From Roseicyclus sp041163945 (lineage in GTDB: Bacteria > Pseudomonadota > Alphaproteobacteria > Rhodobacterales > Rhodobacteraceae), in assembly GCA_041163945.1 (NCBI GenBank), contig JBEAQJ010000070.1, positions 1 to 22,464 of the forward strand: 22,464 nt of DNA, read 5' to 3'. Position 1 is the stretch's first letter, and every line of letters begins with the position of its first letter. Positions 8,496 through 16,445 of this stretch are shown one piece after another. A program made the translations under genes and the position numbers. A model generated the notes under the pieces. That model searched no databases. It saw only the letters and a list, made by a program, of their open reading frames with translations, and was not told where the DNA came from.

Positions 8496-9901
8496 GTCTT
8501 TGTCTCCTGATCTGGGGTGCCTGGTTCGGTATGCTCCATTGCGGCCAACGCGCCAAGCGTCACGGGCTTGAGCGGTGGGCGGATGCGGAAATACCCGGTG
8601 TCATCAAAGCTGCGCCCATTGGCTTTCGCCAAGATCGCGGTGACGGTCAGACCACAATAGCGCCCCTGGCAGGGCCCCATGCCCGCGCGGCCATAGGCCT
8701 TGGCCTGGTTTGGCCCAAGACAGCCCAGCCGCGCATGGTCGCGGATCGTGCCCGCCGTCACCTCTTCACAGCGGCAAACCACGGTGTCGTCGGCCGGGGC
8801 CAGTGCCGCAGCATATGGGGGAAACGCGGCATCGAGAAACGGCCGCAGCGCCAAGGCACGTGACAGGGCCGCGCGCAGGGGCTTCGCCCGGTGGTCGCGC
8901 TGGGCTTGGGTGATGCGCCCCGCATCCTCCGCCAGCCGAAGCGCGGCCAGCCGCCCGGCAATTTCGGCGGCCCCGGCCCCACCGATCCCGCCGCCATCAC
9001 CCGCGATATAGACACCCGGCACATCGGTGCCGCCCCAGTCATCCAGCTGCGGGACAAAACAGGCCTGTTGCGGGTGCCAAAGATGGCGCACGCCAAGCGA
9101 CCGGGCCGCCTGCGTGTCGGGCACAACCCCATGATGCAGGAAAACGATGTCGCACGGGATGCGCTGCGCCCGGCCCCGGCTGGTGAACCGCAGGGCATCC
9201 GGGCCTGTCTTGCCTTCGATCACGATGTCGGTTGCGGCGGGGAACCGCGGCACACGGGCGCGCGCGATCACGGCCAGCATGGCCGCGCCCTTGACCAGAT
9301 CGCGCCACCCGCGCAGCGCACCCGCCAGATGGCGCAGCGCGCGCCACCGGTCGGCCCCGGTCGGGGTTTCCACCAAGGCCAGGGGCGGCGTGCCTGCCCG
9401 CACCATCTGGGCCGCCACAAGGTAAAGCAGCGGCCCCGCCCCCACCAGCACCGCGCGGCGCGCCGCAACGCCCGATTGCTTGAGCAGAATCTGGCCCGCA
9501 CCCGCCATCATCACGCCGGGCAACGTCCAGCCCGGCAGCGGCATGGGCCGTTCCAGCGCGCCGGTGGCCAGCACGACCCGCGCGGCCGTGACCTGTCCGG
9601 CCTGTCCGTTCCGGGTGTAGGACAGGCAAAACCCATCTTCGATCGCCCAGACCACCGCGCCGGCCAGATGGTGGATATCGGCCTGCCGCAGGGCCGCCGT
9701 CAGGCGCAGCCCATGACGATAATCCAGGCCAAGCCGATCTGCACGCGCCCCGGCCACCCGATCCACATCGCGGTGGATCTGGCCGCCCGGCCGCGGCTGT
9801 TCATCCAGCAGCACGACACGCAGCCCCAGGCCGGCGGCCTCATGCGCGGCGGCCATGCCGGCGGGCCCCGCCCCGATGATGGCCAGATCAAATTCCTGCA
9901 T
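8492..9901 (-). CDS. FAD/NAD(P)-binding oxidoreductase with BFD-like [2Fe-2S] domain (HcnB/opine oxidase A-like)
   Basis: 469 residues from ATG 9901. The N-terminal Rossmann motif IIGAGPAG (8-15) binds FAD; a second dinucleotide-binding segment follows (VLVGAGPLLYLVAAQMV), then VYIAGDGGGIGGAGAAEIAGRLAA near the flavin. The C-terminal BFD-like domain has four cysteines suited to a [2Fe-2S] cluster: C376, C378, C411 and C416. This architecture is that of the alpha subunits of hydrogen cyanide synthase, opine oxidases and D-hydroxyproline dehydrogenase. An upstream TTG (9931) with GAGGTGA before it is a possible alternative start. The gene overlaps its neighbours on both sides, so the three subunits are likely made together. 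Substrate unknown. Confidence 0.9.
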   Translation of the reverse strand: MQEFDLAIIGAGPAGMAAAHEAAGLGLRVVLLDEQPRPGGQIHRDVDRVAGARADRLGLDYRHGLRLTAALRQADIHHLAGAVVWAIEDGFCLSYTRNGQAGQVTAARVVLATGALERPMPLPGWTLPGVMMAGAGQILLKQSGVAARRAVLVGAGPLLYLVAAQMVRAGTPPLALVETPTGADRWRALRHLAGALRGWRDLVKGAAMLAVIARARVPRFPAATDIVIEGKTGPDALRFTSRGRAQRIPCDIVFLHHGVVPDTQAARSLGVRHLWHPQQACFVPQLDDWGGTDVPGVYIAGDGGGIGGAGAAEIAGRLAALRLAEDAGRITQAQRDHRAKPLRAALSRALALRPFLDAAFPPYAAALAPADDTVVCRCEEVTAGTIRDHARLGCLGPNQAKAYGRAGMGPCQGRYCGLTVTAILAKANGRSFDDTGYFRIRPPLKPVTLGALAAMEHTEPGTPDQETKT

Positions 9902-10190
9902 CGCGGCCCATATTCGGTCTGCGGATGTCAAGACCGGCCGTCACCTCGACCATGCAGGCCTGCCGTGTCGTGCCCGCGATCTCGACCAGACAGTCGAAAC
10001 AGGCCCCCATCATGCAAAAGGGCCCGCGCGGGGCGCCCGAAACGGGGGTATGGCGAAACACGTCGATACCGGCTGCCAACAGCGCCGCGGCCAGGTTCGC
10101 GCCCAGCGGCAGATCCAGCGCGACCCCGTCACATGTGACTGGCACGCGCGGGCCGACCTCCAGCTCAAGAAACGGCAAAACGGGCTTCAC
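9888..10190 (-). CDS. Small [2Fe-2S] ferredoxin-like subunit (HcnA-like)
   Basis: 100-residue protein with the 2Fe-2S ferredoxin motif of HcnA-type subunits: C59, C64, C67 and C79 in GPFCMMGACFDCLVEIAG and RQACMVEV, preceded by the typical FRHTPVSGAPRGP. It passes electrons between the flavin subunits of the three-part dehydrogenase. I chose GTG 10190 because GGAGG lies six bases upstream and the size then equals known members. This start lies inside the end of the preceding flavoprotein gene (26-base overlap), and its own end overlaps the next gene, indicating tight coupling. Confidence 0.87.
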   Translation of the reverse strand: MKPVLPFLELEVGPRVPVTCDGVALDLPLGANLAAALLAAGIDVFRHTPVSGAPRGPFCMMGACFDCLVEIAGTTRQACMVEVTAGLDIRRPNMGRDAGI

Positions 10191-11265
10191 CAAAGACCTC
10201 CAGATCGGGGGCGGCTGGGGTGGCTTCCAGCCAGTCGGGCAACAGGCGGGCGTGGGCCGCGGCAAGCGTGATACCGCTGTGGCAGGTGACAAGAAAGGCC
10301 CCGGGCATTTCGGCGCTTTGTTGATAGATCGGCAGCCCATCGGGCGACAGCACCCGCAAGGCACCCCAACTGCGCACCAGCTGTGCATGCGCCAGCGCCG
10401 GGTAGGCGGCGATGGCATCGGCCGCCAATCGCGACAAGCCGGGCCGCGTCACGCGGTCGTCATGGCCGACCTCTTCGTTCGTGGCCCCGATCTGGATACC
10501 GCCTTCGTCGACCTGCCGGGCAATCGGTGAGGGGCGGTTGATCAGTTTTGGCAGTTTCTCGGTGATCAGGACCTGCCCGCGCTGGGGGCGGATCGGGGCC
10601 TTGAACCCCATGGAAGGTCCAAGCTGGGCCGCACCAAGACCCGCCGCCAAGATCACCCGGCCCGCAACCAGCCTGGTACCATCGGCGCAGTCGATGCAGA
10701 AGGCATCAGGTTTTGTCACCGCGATCACCGTCTTGCCGGTCAGAAACACCCCCCCCATCCGCCGCACATCGGCAACCAGGGCCTGCAGCAGTTTCAACGG
10801 GTTTGCATGCCCATCCTGGTGGTGCAGGATGGCCCCCACGACCTTGGGGCCGATATGCGGTTCTTCCTTGCGCAGCGCATTGTGACCCAACACCTCGAAG
10901 GGATAATCGCCGCCCAGCTGCGCCTTGAGCGTGTCGTAGGCATCGCGGGTCGCCTGCAACGTCTCTTCCGAGAAATGCAGATCAAATCCACCCTTTTGTT
11001 CCAAGGGCACAGCCAGGCCGGTGTTGTCGCCAAGTTCGGCCGCGAAATCGGCCCAGATCGCGGCCGATTGCTGCGACCACCGGGCATATTGGGGCTGGTC
11101 CAGCCCCTTGGATTGCACCCAGATCAGCCCGAAATTGCCCCGGCTTGCGCGAAACGCCCCGTCATCGCCATCGATGACCGTGACCGTTTTGCCGCGCGAC
11201 AGCAGGCCCCAGGCGAGCGAAAGACCGACGATCCCGCCGCCGATGATGGCATAATCGGTGCCCAT
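10165..11265 (-). CDS. FAD-dependent amino acid/amine oxidoreductase, DAO family (HcnC/opine oxidase B-like)
   Basis: 366-residue D-amino-acid-oxidase-fold protein and first gene of the operon. It begins with the FAD motif AIIGGGIVGLSLAW (6-19) and ends with the family block SWGALRVLSPDGLPIYQQ and a CHSGITLAAA segment near the flavin. It is the probable catalytic beta subunit, oxidising a C-N bond of an amine, imino acid or amino acid to an imine. In related systems (hydrogen cyanide synthase, opine oxidase, D-hydroxyproline dehydrogenase) it works with the two downstream subunit types found here. No hydroxyproline racemase, DapA-like gene or opine transporter is next to it, so the substrate cannot be assigned. 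ATG 11265 has only a weak ribosome-binding site. Confidence 0.9.
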   Translation of the reverse strand: MGTDYAIIGGGIVGLSLAWGLLSRGKTVTVIDGDDGAFRASRGNFGLIWVQSKGLDQPQYARWSQQSAAIWADFAAELGDNTGLAVPLEQKGGFDLHFSEETLQATRDAYDTLKAQLGGDYPFEVLGHNALRKEEPHIGPKVVGAILHHQDGHANPLKLLQALVADVRRMGGVFLTGKTVIAVTKPDAFCIDCADGTRLVAGRVILAAGLGAAQLGPSMGFKAPIRPQRGQVLITEKLPKLINRPSPIARQVDEGGIQIGATNEEVGHDDRVTRPGLSRLAADAIAAYPALAHAQLVRSWGALRVLSPDGLPIYQQSAEMPGAFLVTCHSGITLAAAHARLLPDWLEATPAAPDLEVFGEARFAVS

Positions 11266-11330
11266 GGGCGCGCCCCGACGGTTCTGAAGACAGCGACAGT
11301 CCGGCGCTTGCGCCCCGTCCCTTGGCCACG

Positions 11331-11360
11331 ATTAGTCGCCCGGCGCGACCTGTGGGTCAA
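11331..11360 (-). promoter_or_regulatory. Candidate sigma-70 promoter of the dehydrogenase-ridA operon
   Basis: On the - strand TTGACC (11360-11355) and ACTAAT (11336-11331) are separated by 18 bases. They agree with the -35 and -10 consensus at five and four of six positions. This would place the transcript start about 60 bases before the first gene. No other pair as good was seen in the gap. Confidence 0.4.
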
Positions 11361-11400
11361 GACGCCGGCCTGGATATGCCGTTCAGCCGTCCGGCGCACC

Positions 11401-11517
11401 GTGTCGCGTGCAAGACGATAGGCAGGTTTCAGGCGTTTGGGCTGCGCGGCGGTGATCAGGGGCCGTCAGCCTATCGAAGCTGGTGCATTTTCGCCGGGCA
11501 CGGGGCGCGTGCGACAC
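11401..11517. ncRNA. Candidate structured RNA or small inverted-repeat element near fau
   Basis: The 257-base gap between fau and the dehydrogenase operon holds a long imperfect hairpin. The outer arms 11401-11411 and 11507-11517 pair over 11 positions on the + strand (nine Watson-Crick, two G-U); the inner arms 11416-11423 and 11469-11476 are perfect over eight. One strand between the helices is four bases, the other 30, giving an asymmetric internal bubble. A rod with a large bubble beside fau recalls 6S RNA, which sits next to this gene in many proteobacteria, but I do not recognise the sequence itself. Pairing is better on the + strand, opposite to fau. Flanking ACC triplets (11398-11400, 11518-11520) also permit a small mobile inverted-repeat element. 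Confidence 0.3.
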
Positions 11518-11522
11518 ACCCG

Positions 11523-12095
11523 TTACGCTGGGGGGCGGATCACACCGGCTTCGGTCACGATGGCGTGCAGTGCGACATCGGTGGGTTCGACCGGCAGCGA
11601 CGGCAGGTGCTGCGCGCCAAAGGCAAAGCCCAGACTGCGTACCGGACCCCGTGCCGACAGCTGTGCCAGCGTGCGGTCGTAAAAACCCCCGCCATAGCCC
11701 AGCCGATTGCAGGCCGCATCGAACCCGACCAGCGGCACGATCAGCGTGTCGGGGATGACGTTCGGGCCCGTTTCGGGGATCAGGGCCCCGAACGGGCCGG
11801 GGATCAGCGCCGCCTCGGGGGTCCAGCGCCGGAATTCCAGCGCCAGCCCCGCCCCGACGATCACCGGCACCCCGATCTGCGCCCCGGCTTGATGCAGCGC
11901 CCCCATGGCGGGCCGGGGGTCGATCTCGGTGCGGATCGGCAGATAGCCGGCGATGATCCGGCCTGCGGGGGGGCCGATCTCGGCCAGAAGATGGGCGGTC
12001 GCGGCCGGAACCGCGCCGGTGTGATCGCGCAGATCGAACGCCCTTTTGCGGGCGGCATAGGCCGATTGGCGCAGCGCGGTCTTGACGTCGGACAT
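11523..12095 (-). CDS. fau: 5-formyltetrahydrofolate cyclo-ligase
   Basis: 190-residue cytoplasmic enzyme that uses ATP to convert 5-formyltetrahydrofolate to 5,10-methenyltetrahydrofolate, recovering folate for one-carbon metabolism. The diagnostic C-terminal motif YGGGFYDR (134-141) follows GFDAACNRLG, and the N-terminal basic region ARKRAFDL is in the expected place for the ATP-phosphate-binding helix. Length is normal. I chose ATG 12095; a TTG 12 codons upstream adds residues that do not match the family. The start is 74 bases from the divergent glyoxalase-like gene. A long hairpin element lies just downstream of the stop. Confidence 0.9.
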   Translation of the reverse strand: MSDVKTALRQSAYAARKRAFDLRDHTGAVPAATAHLLAEIGPPAGRIIAGYLPIRTEIDPRPAMGALHQAGAQIGVPVIVGAGLALEFRRWTPEAALIPGPFGALIPETGPNVIPDTLIVPLVGFDAACNRLGYGGGFYDRTLAQLSARGPVRSLGFAFGAQHLPSLPVEPTDVALHAIVTEAGVIRPPA

Positions 12096-12169
12096 GATGG
12101 CGACAGAAAAGCCAACGGGGCGCGCTTGCAAGGCGCAGGGCGACAGCTTTGGGACAAAGGGCGACAGTC

Positions 12170-12781
12170 ATGCTGGTTCTCGACCATATCGCGGTGTCGG
12201 CCACCGACCTGGGCAAGGGCGCGGCCACGGTCGAGGCCGCGCTGGGCCTGCCGCTGCAACCCGGCGGGCAGCATCCGCACATGGGCACCCACAATCAGCT
12301 AATGTCGCTGGGCGCCGAATATCTGGAGGTGATCGCCATCGATCCCGCCGGACAGGCCCCGGCGCAACCGCGCTGGTTCGATCTGGACCGTTTTTCCGGC
12401 CCGCCGCGCACCACGACATGGATCTGCCGCTGCGCCGACCTGGAGGCGGCGCTGGCCCATGCACCCGCGGGCACGGGGCGGCCTTGGGACCTGGCGCGCG
12501 CCGATCTGCGCTGGCGCATGGCGGTGCCCACCGATGGGCGGCTGCCTTTTGACGGGCTTTTCCCCGCCCTGATCGCCTGGCAGGGCAGCGCCCATCCCGC
12601 GCCGCGCCTGACTGACCGGGGCGCAAGGTTGGTGGGGCTGACGTTGTTTTCGCCGCAAGCACCGGCGTTGCGCGCGGCCCTGGCCGGTTTGATCGACGAT
12701 CCGCGCGTCTTGGTCGTGCCGGCCCAGGCCCCGCGGATTGAGGCCCGCATCGCCACCCCGCAGGGCGAGGTGGTGCTGTGA
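12170..12781 (+). CDS. VOC/glyoxalase-like domain protein
   Basis: 203-residue protein whose first half is a vicinal-oxygen-chelate module (LVLDHIAVSATDLGKGAATVEAALGL, with later NQLMSLGAEYLEVIAID), matching the Glyoxalase_3/glyoxalase-like group. The substrate is unknown. ATG 12170 has AAAGGG eight bases upstream; the frame extends seven codons further without a better start. Its stop overlaps the start of the acetyltransferase gene by four bases (GTGA), so the two are co-translated. It diverges from fau. Confidence 0.85.
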   Translation: MLVLDHIAVSATDLGKGAATVEAALGLPLQPGGQHPHMGTHNQLMSLGAEYLEVIAIDPAGQAPAQPRWFDLDRFSGPPRTTTWICRCADLEAALAHAPAGTGRPWDLARADLRWRMAVPTDGRLPFDGLFPALIAWQGSAHPAPRLTDRGARLVGLTLFSPQAPALRAALAGLIDDPRVLVVPAQAPRIEARIATPQGEVVL

Positions 12782-13248
12782 TCCGCAAGGCCGACGCCCG
12801 CGACGCCGACAGCATCGCCGCGATCTGGAACCATGTGATCCGCGACACGGCGCAGACCTTCACCACCGCCCAGAAAGACCCCAGCGCGCTGGCGGCACAG
12901 ATCGGCCAACAGCCCTGCTTCGTGGCCGAAACCGGCGGCCGGGTCGTGGGCTTTGTGATCTATGGCCCGTTTCGGGCCGGGCCAGGCTATGCCTTTACGA
13001 TGGAACATTCCATCCATGTGGCCCAGGACGCGCGCGGCGCGGGGCTGGGCCGGGCGCTGATGACGGCCGCCGAAGACCACGCGCGGGCGGCCGATATCCA
13101 TTCCATGATCGCGGGCGTGGCCGGCGAAAATGATGCCGGCGCGGCGTTTCACGCTGCGCTGGGCTATCGCCAGATCGCACGCCTGCCGCAGGTTGGGTGG
13201 AAATTCGGGCGTTGGCACGATCTGGTCTTGATGCAGAAATTGCTCTGA
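12778..13248 (+). CDS. GNAT-family N-acetyltransferase (phosphinothricin acetyltransferase-like)
   Basis: 156-residue acetyl-CoA-dependent acetyltransferase. The acetyl-CoA loop is DARGAGLGRAL (84-94), and GVAGENDAGAAFHAALGY with the terminal VGWKFGRWHDLVLMQ follows the pattern of phosphinothricin/methionine-sulfoximine N-acetyltransferases (PAT/MnaT group). Natural substrates of chromosomal members are often methionine derivatives or unknown amines. The GTG start lies within the TGA-containing end of the upstream VOC gene. It precedes the J-domain gene by 53 bases. Confidence 0.9.
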   Translation: MIRKADARDADSIAAIWNHVIRDTAQTFTTAQKDPSALAAQIGQQPCFVAETGGRVVGFVIYGPFRAGPGYAFTMEHSIHVAQDARGAGLGRALMTAAEDHARAADIHSMIAGVAGENDAGAAFHAALGYRQIARLPQVGWKFGRWHDLVLMQKLL

Positions 13249-13301
13249 TCGGATGCGCTTTGCGCTGACAGGACGGGTCCGTTTGGGATAGGACAAGGCC
13301 C

Positions 13302-14030
13302 ATGTCGCTCTGGTCTCGCATTCAAGACGCGCTGGCCGCCCTGACCAAGGGCGAAGGCCTGTCTGCGGTCTTTGAGCGCTTGCGCAGCCCGCCCGAACGA
13401 TCGGTGGCCTTCACCATCGCGGTGATCGCCCTGTCGGCCAAGATGGCCAAGGCCGATGGGCATGTCACCCGCGACGAAGTCACCGCCTTTCGGCAGGTGT
13501 TCCACATCCCCGCCACCGAGGAACGCGCCGCCGCGCGGGTGTTCAACCTGGCGCGCGAGGATGTGGCCGGTTTCGAAGACTATGCCCGGCGCATCGCGCG
13601 CATGTTTCGCGGGCATGGGCGCGACGGGGTGTTGTCCGATCTGCTGGGGGGGCTGTTTCACATCGCCACCGCCGATGGGGCCTACCACCCGGCCGAAGAC
13701 GCGTTCCTGGCCCGCGTGTCCGATATCTTTGGCCTGAGCGACACCACCTTTCGCCGCATCCGCGCCGCCCATGTGGCCGGGCAAGCCCCCGATCCCTACA
13801 CCGTGCTGGGCGTCAGCCCCGAGATGTCGCTGGCCGATATTCGCGCCGCATGGCGGGCCGCCGTGCGCGCGACCCATCCGGACCGGATGATGGCACGCGG
13901 CGTGCCGGAAGAGGCGATGAAGCTGGCCGAACGGCGGCTGATCGCGATCAACCGCGCCTGGGAAGAGATTTCGGAACGCGGCCCGCAACACCGTGCCCAT
14001 CCACCGGGCCGCCCGGACCGCGTGGGGTGA
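13302..14030 (+). CDS. TerB-like/J-domain co-chaperone (DjlA-type)
   Basis: 242 residues with two domains. An N-terminal helical TerB-like region (about 30-150) has the family's acidic metal-site-type repeats (AKADGHVTRDEV and TADGAYHPAEDAFL). A C-terminal J domain starts near 163 (DPYTVLG) with its HPD motif at 192-194, which stimulates the ATPase of DnaK-type Hsp70. This is the order in DjlA-like proteins, but no N-terminal membrane anchor is visible, so it is probably soluble or peripheral. The last 15 residues are basic and Pro-rich. AGGA lies upstream of the ATG. Confidence 0.9.
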   Translation: MSLWSRIQDALAALTKGEGLSAVFERLRSPPERSVAFTIAVIALSAKMAKADGHVTRDEVTAFRQVFHIPATEERAAARVFNLAREDVAGFEDYARRIARMFRGHGRDGVLSDLLGGLFHIATADGAYHPAEDAFLARVSDIFGLSDTTFRRIRAAHVAGQAPDPYTVLGVSPEMSLADIRAAWRAAVRATHPDRMMARGVPEEAMKLAERRLIAINRAWEEISERGPQHRAHPPGRPDRVG

Positions 14031-14082
14031 CATCGCCACCCTCCATCCCCATATGACCGGCAGGGAAAGGGAGGGTTTGACC

Positions 14083-14430
14083 ATGCGATCCACAAGTCTC
14101 GCGGCCGTTTTTCTGGCGTTGCTGCTGGGCCTGTCCCCCCCGGCCCTTGCCGAAGAGCCGGCGCCGGATCTGCGCCGCGGGCTGGAGTTGCTCGATGAAG
14201 GCGCACGGCGCCTTCTGGACGGGCTGCGCGGCGAAATCGAGCCCTTCTTGTCAAACGAGGTGCTGCCGCTTTTGGAGCGCCTGGGCGCGCTGATCGATGA
14301 TCTGTCGCATTACGAATTGCCCGAACGACTGCCCAATGGCGACATCTTGATCCGACGCGCGCCCGACGCCCCGCCCCTGCCCGATCCCGCGCCCGACACC
14401 AACATACCGCCCGACCCGGTCGAAATTTGA
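14083..14430 (+). CDS. Small secreted protein, Rhodobacterales family of unknown function
   Basis: 115 residues with a clear Sec signal peptide (MRSTSLAAVFLALLLGL, likely cleavage after ALA at about 23). The mature part is an acidic amphipathic helix (LRRGLELLDEGARRLLDGL), then the conserved-looking ELPERLPNGDILIRRAPD and a Pro/Asp-rich tail. Relatives are sometimes labelled 'AAA+ family ATPase', but there is no Walker motif here and the size excludes one. It is probably periplasmic. ATG 14083 follows GGGAGGG. It lies between the co-chaperone and pepF genes without obvious coupling. The 146 bases after it show nothing clear. Confidence 0.75.
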   Translation: MRSTSLAAVFLALLLGLSPPALAEEPAPDLRRGLELLDEGARRLLDGLRGEIEPFLSNEVLPLLERLGALIDDLSHYELPERLPNGDILIRRAPDAPPLPDPAPDTNIPPDPVEI

Positions 14431-14576
14431 TCACGCCATGGCACAGGGCTTGGCCCGCCGGGGTCGGTTGATTGGGCTGCTGGGCGCGTGAAATTCGGGC
14501 CCGAACACCAATCTGGCCCCCACCCCGGGTTGAGACCGCGGGACCAAAGGGGCATATCGGGGGAAAGATCCCTGTC

Positions 14577-16418
14577 ATGAGGTTCGCCATGCCCACGTCT
14601 GCCTTTGCCCAGATTGCCCGTGATGCCGTTACGGATGCGGGGGGCGCGCCGCTTGGGCCGTTGCCCGAATGGGATCTGTCCGATCTTTACACCGCCCCCG
14701 ACGCGCCCGAGTTGCAACGCGACCTGGCCTGGCTGGAGGAGGAATGCACAGCCTTTGCGCAAAACTACGCGGGAACGCTGGCCACGCTCGACAGTGCGGC
14801 GATGCTGGCCTGCGTGCGCCGCTATGAAACGATCGACCGGGTGGCGGGGCGGATCATGTCCTATGCCGGGCTGCGCTACTACCAGCAGACCACCGACCCG
14901 CATCGGGCCAAGTTCATGTCCGACATGCAAGATCGGATCACCGCCTGCACGGCCGGGCTGGTGTTCTTCAGCCTTGAGTTCAACCGCATCCCGGAAGCGC
15001 ACTACCGCGCGGTATTCGGCGAAGACGCCGATCTTGACCGTTACAGCCCGGTTTTTGACCGCATGCGCGCCATGGCCCCCTATCAGCTTTCGGACGAGCT
15101 GGAGCGCTTTTTGCACGATCAGTCGGTGGTGGGTGCCAGTGCCTGGAACAAGCTGTTCGATGAAACCATCGCCGGCATGCAGTTCGAGGTTTCAGGCGAC
15201 AGCCTGGGCATCGAAGCGACGCTGAACCTGATGACAGACCCCGACCGCGCCCGGCGCGAGGCAGGCGCGCGGGCCTTGGCCAAGGGCTTTGGCGAAAAGC
15301 TGCCGCTGTTTGCGCGCGTGCACAACACGCTGGCCAAGGAAAAGGAAATCGCGGATCGCTGGCGCAAACTGCCCAGCCCGCAAATGGGCCGTCACCTGTC
15401 GAACCACGTCGAACCCGAGGTGGTCGAGGCGCTGCGCAATGCCGTTGTCGCAGCCTATCCGCGCCTGTCGCACCGCTACTACGCGCTGAAAGCAAAATGG
15501 CTGGGTCTGGACCGGTTGCAAATCTGGGATCGCAACGCACCCTTGCCGATGCAAGAGACCCGGATTTTCGCTTGGGACGACGCGCGCGCGCTGGTCAGCC
15601 GGGCCTATGCCGGTTTCCACCCCGATCTGGCCGCGCTGGCCGAACCGTTTTTCACCCAAGGCTGGATCGATGCCGCCGTCAAGGACGGCAAGGCGCCCGG
15701 CGCCTTTGCCCATCCCACGGTCAGCGATGTGCACCCCTATGTCATGCTGAATTACCTGGGCAAACCGCGCGATGTGATGACGCTGGCCCATGAGCTGGGG
15801 CATGGGGTGCACCAGCGGCTGGCCGCCGAACAGGGCGAATTGCTGTCGGCCACGCCGCTGACGCTGGCCGAAACCGCCAGCGTGTTCGGCGAGATGCTGA
15901 CCTTTCGCAAAATGCTGGCCGAGGCCACGGACCCGGCCACGCGCAAGGTGCTGCTGGCCGGCAAGGTCGAGGACATGATCAACACCGTCGTGCGCCAGAT
16001 CGCGTTCTACGATTTCGAATGCAAGCTGCACGAAGCCCGGCGGGCCGGCGAATTGACCCCCGACGACATCGGCGCGCTGTGGATGAGCGTGCAGGCCGAA
16101 AGCCTTGGGCCTGTGTTCGATTTCATGGAAGGCTATGACCGCTTTTGGGCGTATATCCCGCACTTCGTGCATTCGCCCTTTTACGTCTATGCCTATGCCT
16201 TTGGCGACGGGCTGGTGAACGCGCTATACGCCGTCTATGCCGAGGGCGCGCCCGGGTTCGAAGAGAAATACTTCGCCATGCTCAAGGCAGGCGGTTCCAA
16301 GCATCACAAGGCCCTGTTGGCGCCCTTCGGTCTGGATGCCAGCGACCCGGCGTTTTGGGACAAGGGCTTGTCGATGATCGAGGGCTTCATCGACGAGCTG
16401 GAGGCGATGGAGGGCTAA
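14577..16418 (+). CDS. pepF: Oligoendopeptidase F (M3 metallopeptidase)
   Basis: 613-residue cytoplasmic zinc peptidase that degrades short peptides. The M3 zinc motif HELGH is at 405-409 in LAHELGHGVHQRL, and the third ligand is the glutamate of ETASVFGEML about 25-30 residues later. The N-terminal half is the helical PepF domain (LPEWDLSDLYTAPDAPELQRDL). Length fits alphaproteobacterial PepF. ATG 14577 is 9-12 bases after GGGGAAAG; ATG 14589 (MPTSAFAQ) is a good alternative and may be the true start. It converges with the CDGSH gene 27 bases away. Confidence 0.93.
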   Translation: MRFAMPTSAFAQIARDAVTDAGGAPLGPLPEWDLSDLYTAPDAPELQRDLAWLEEECTAFAQNYAGTLATLDSAAMLACVRRYETIDRVAGRIMSYAGLRYYQQTTDPHRAKFMSDMQDRITACTAGLVFFSLEFNRIPEAHYRAVFGEDADLDRYSPVFDRMRAMAPYQLSDELERFLHDQSVVGASAWNKLFDETIAGMQFEVSGDSLGIEATLNLMTDPDRARREAGARALAKGFGEKLPLFARVHNTLAKEKEIADRWRKLPSPQMGRHLSNHVEPEVVEALRNAVVAAYPRLSHRYYALKAKWLGLDRLQIWDRNAPLPMQETRIFAWDDARALVSRAYAGFHPDLAALAEPFFTQGWIDAAVKDGKAPGAFAHPTVSDVHPYVMLNYLGKPRDVMTLAHELGHGVHQRLAAEQGELLSATPLTLAETASVFGEMLTFRKMLAEATDPATRKVLLAGKVEDMINTVVRQIAFYDFECKLHEARRAGELTPDDIGALWMSVQAESLGPVFDFMEGYDRFWAYIPHFVHSPFYVYAYAFGDGLVNALYAVYAEGAPGFEEKYFAMLKAGGSKHHKALLAPFGLDASDPAFWDKGLSMIEGFIDELEAMEG

Positions 16419-16445
16419 GGCCCCCCATCCGCCCCCACCGATCAC

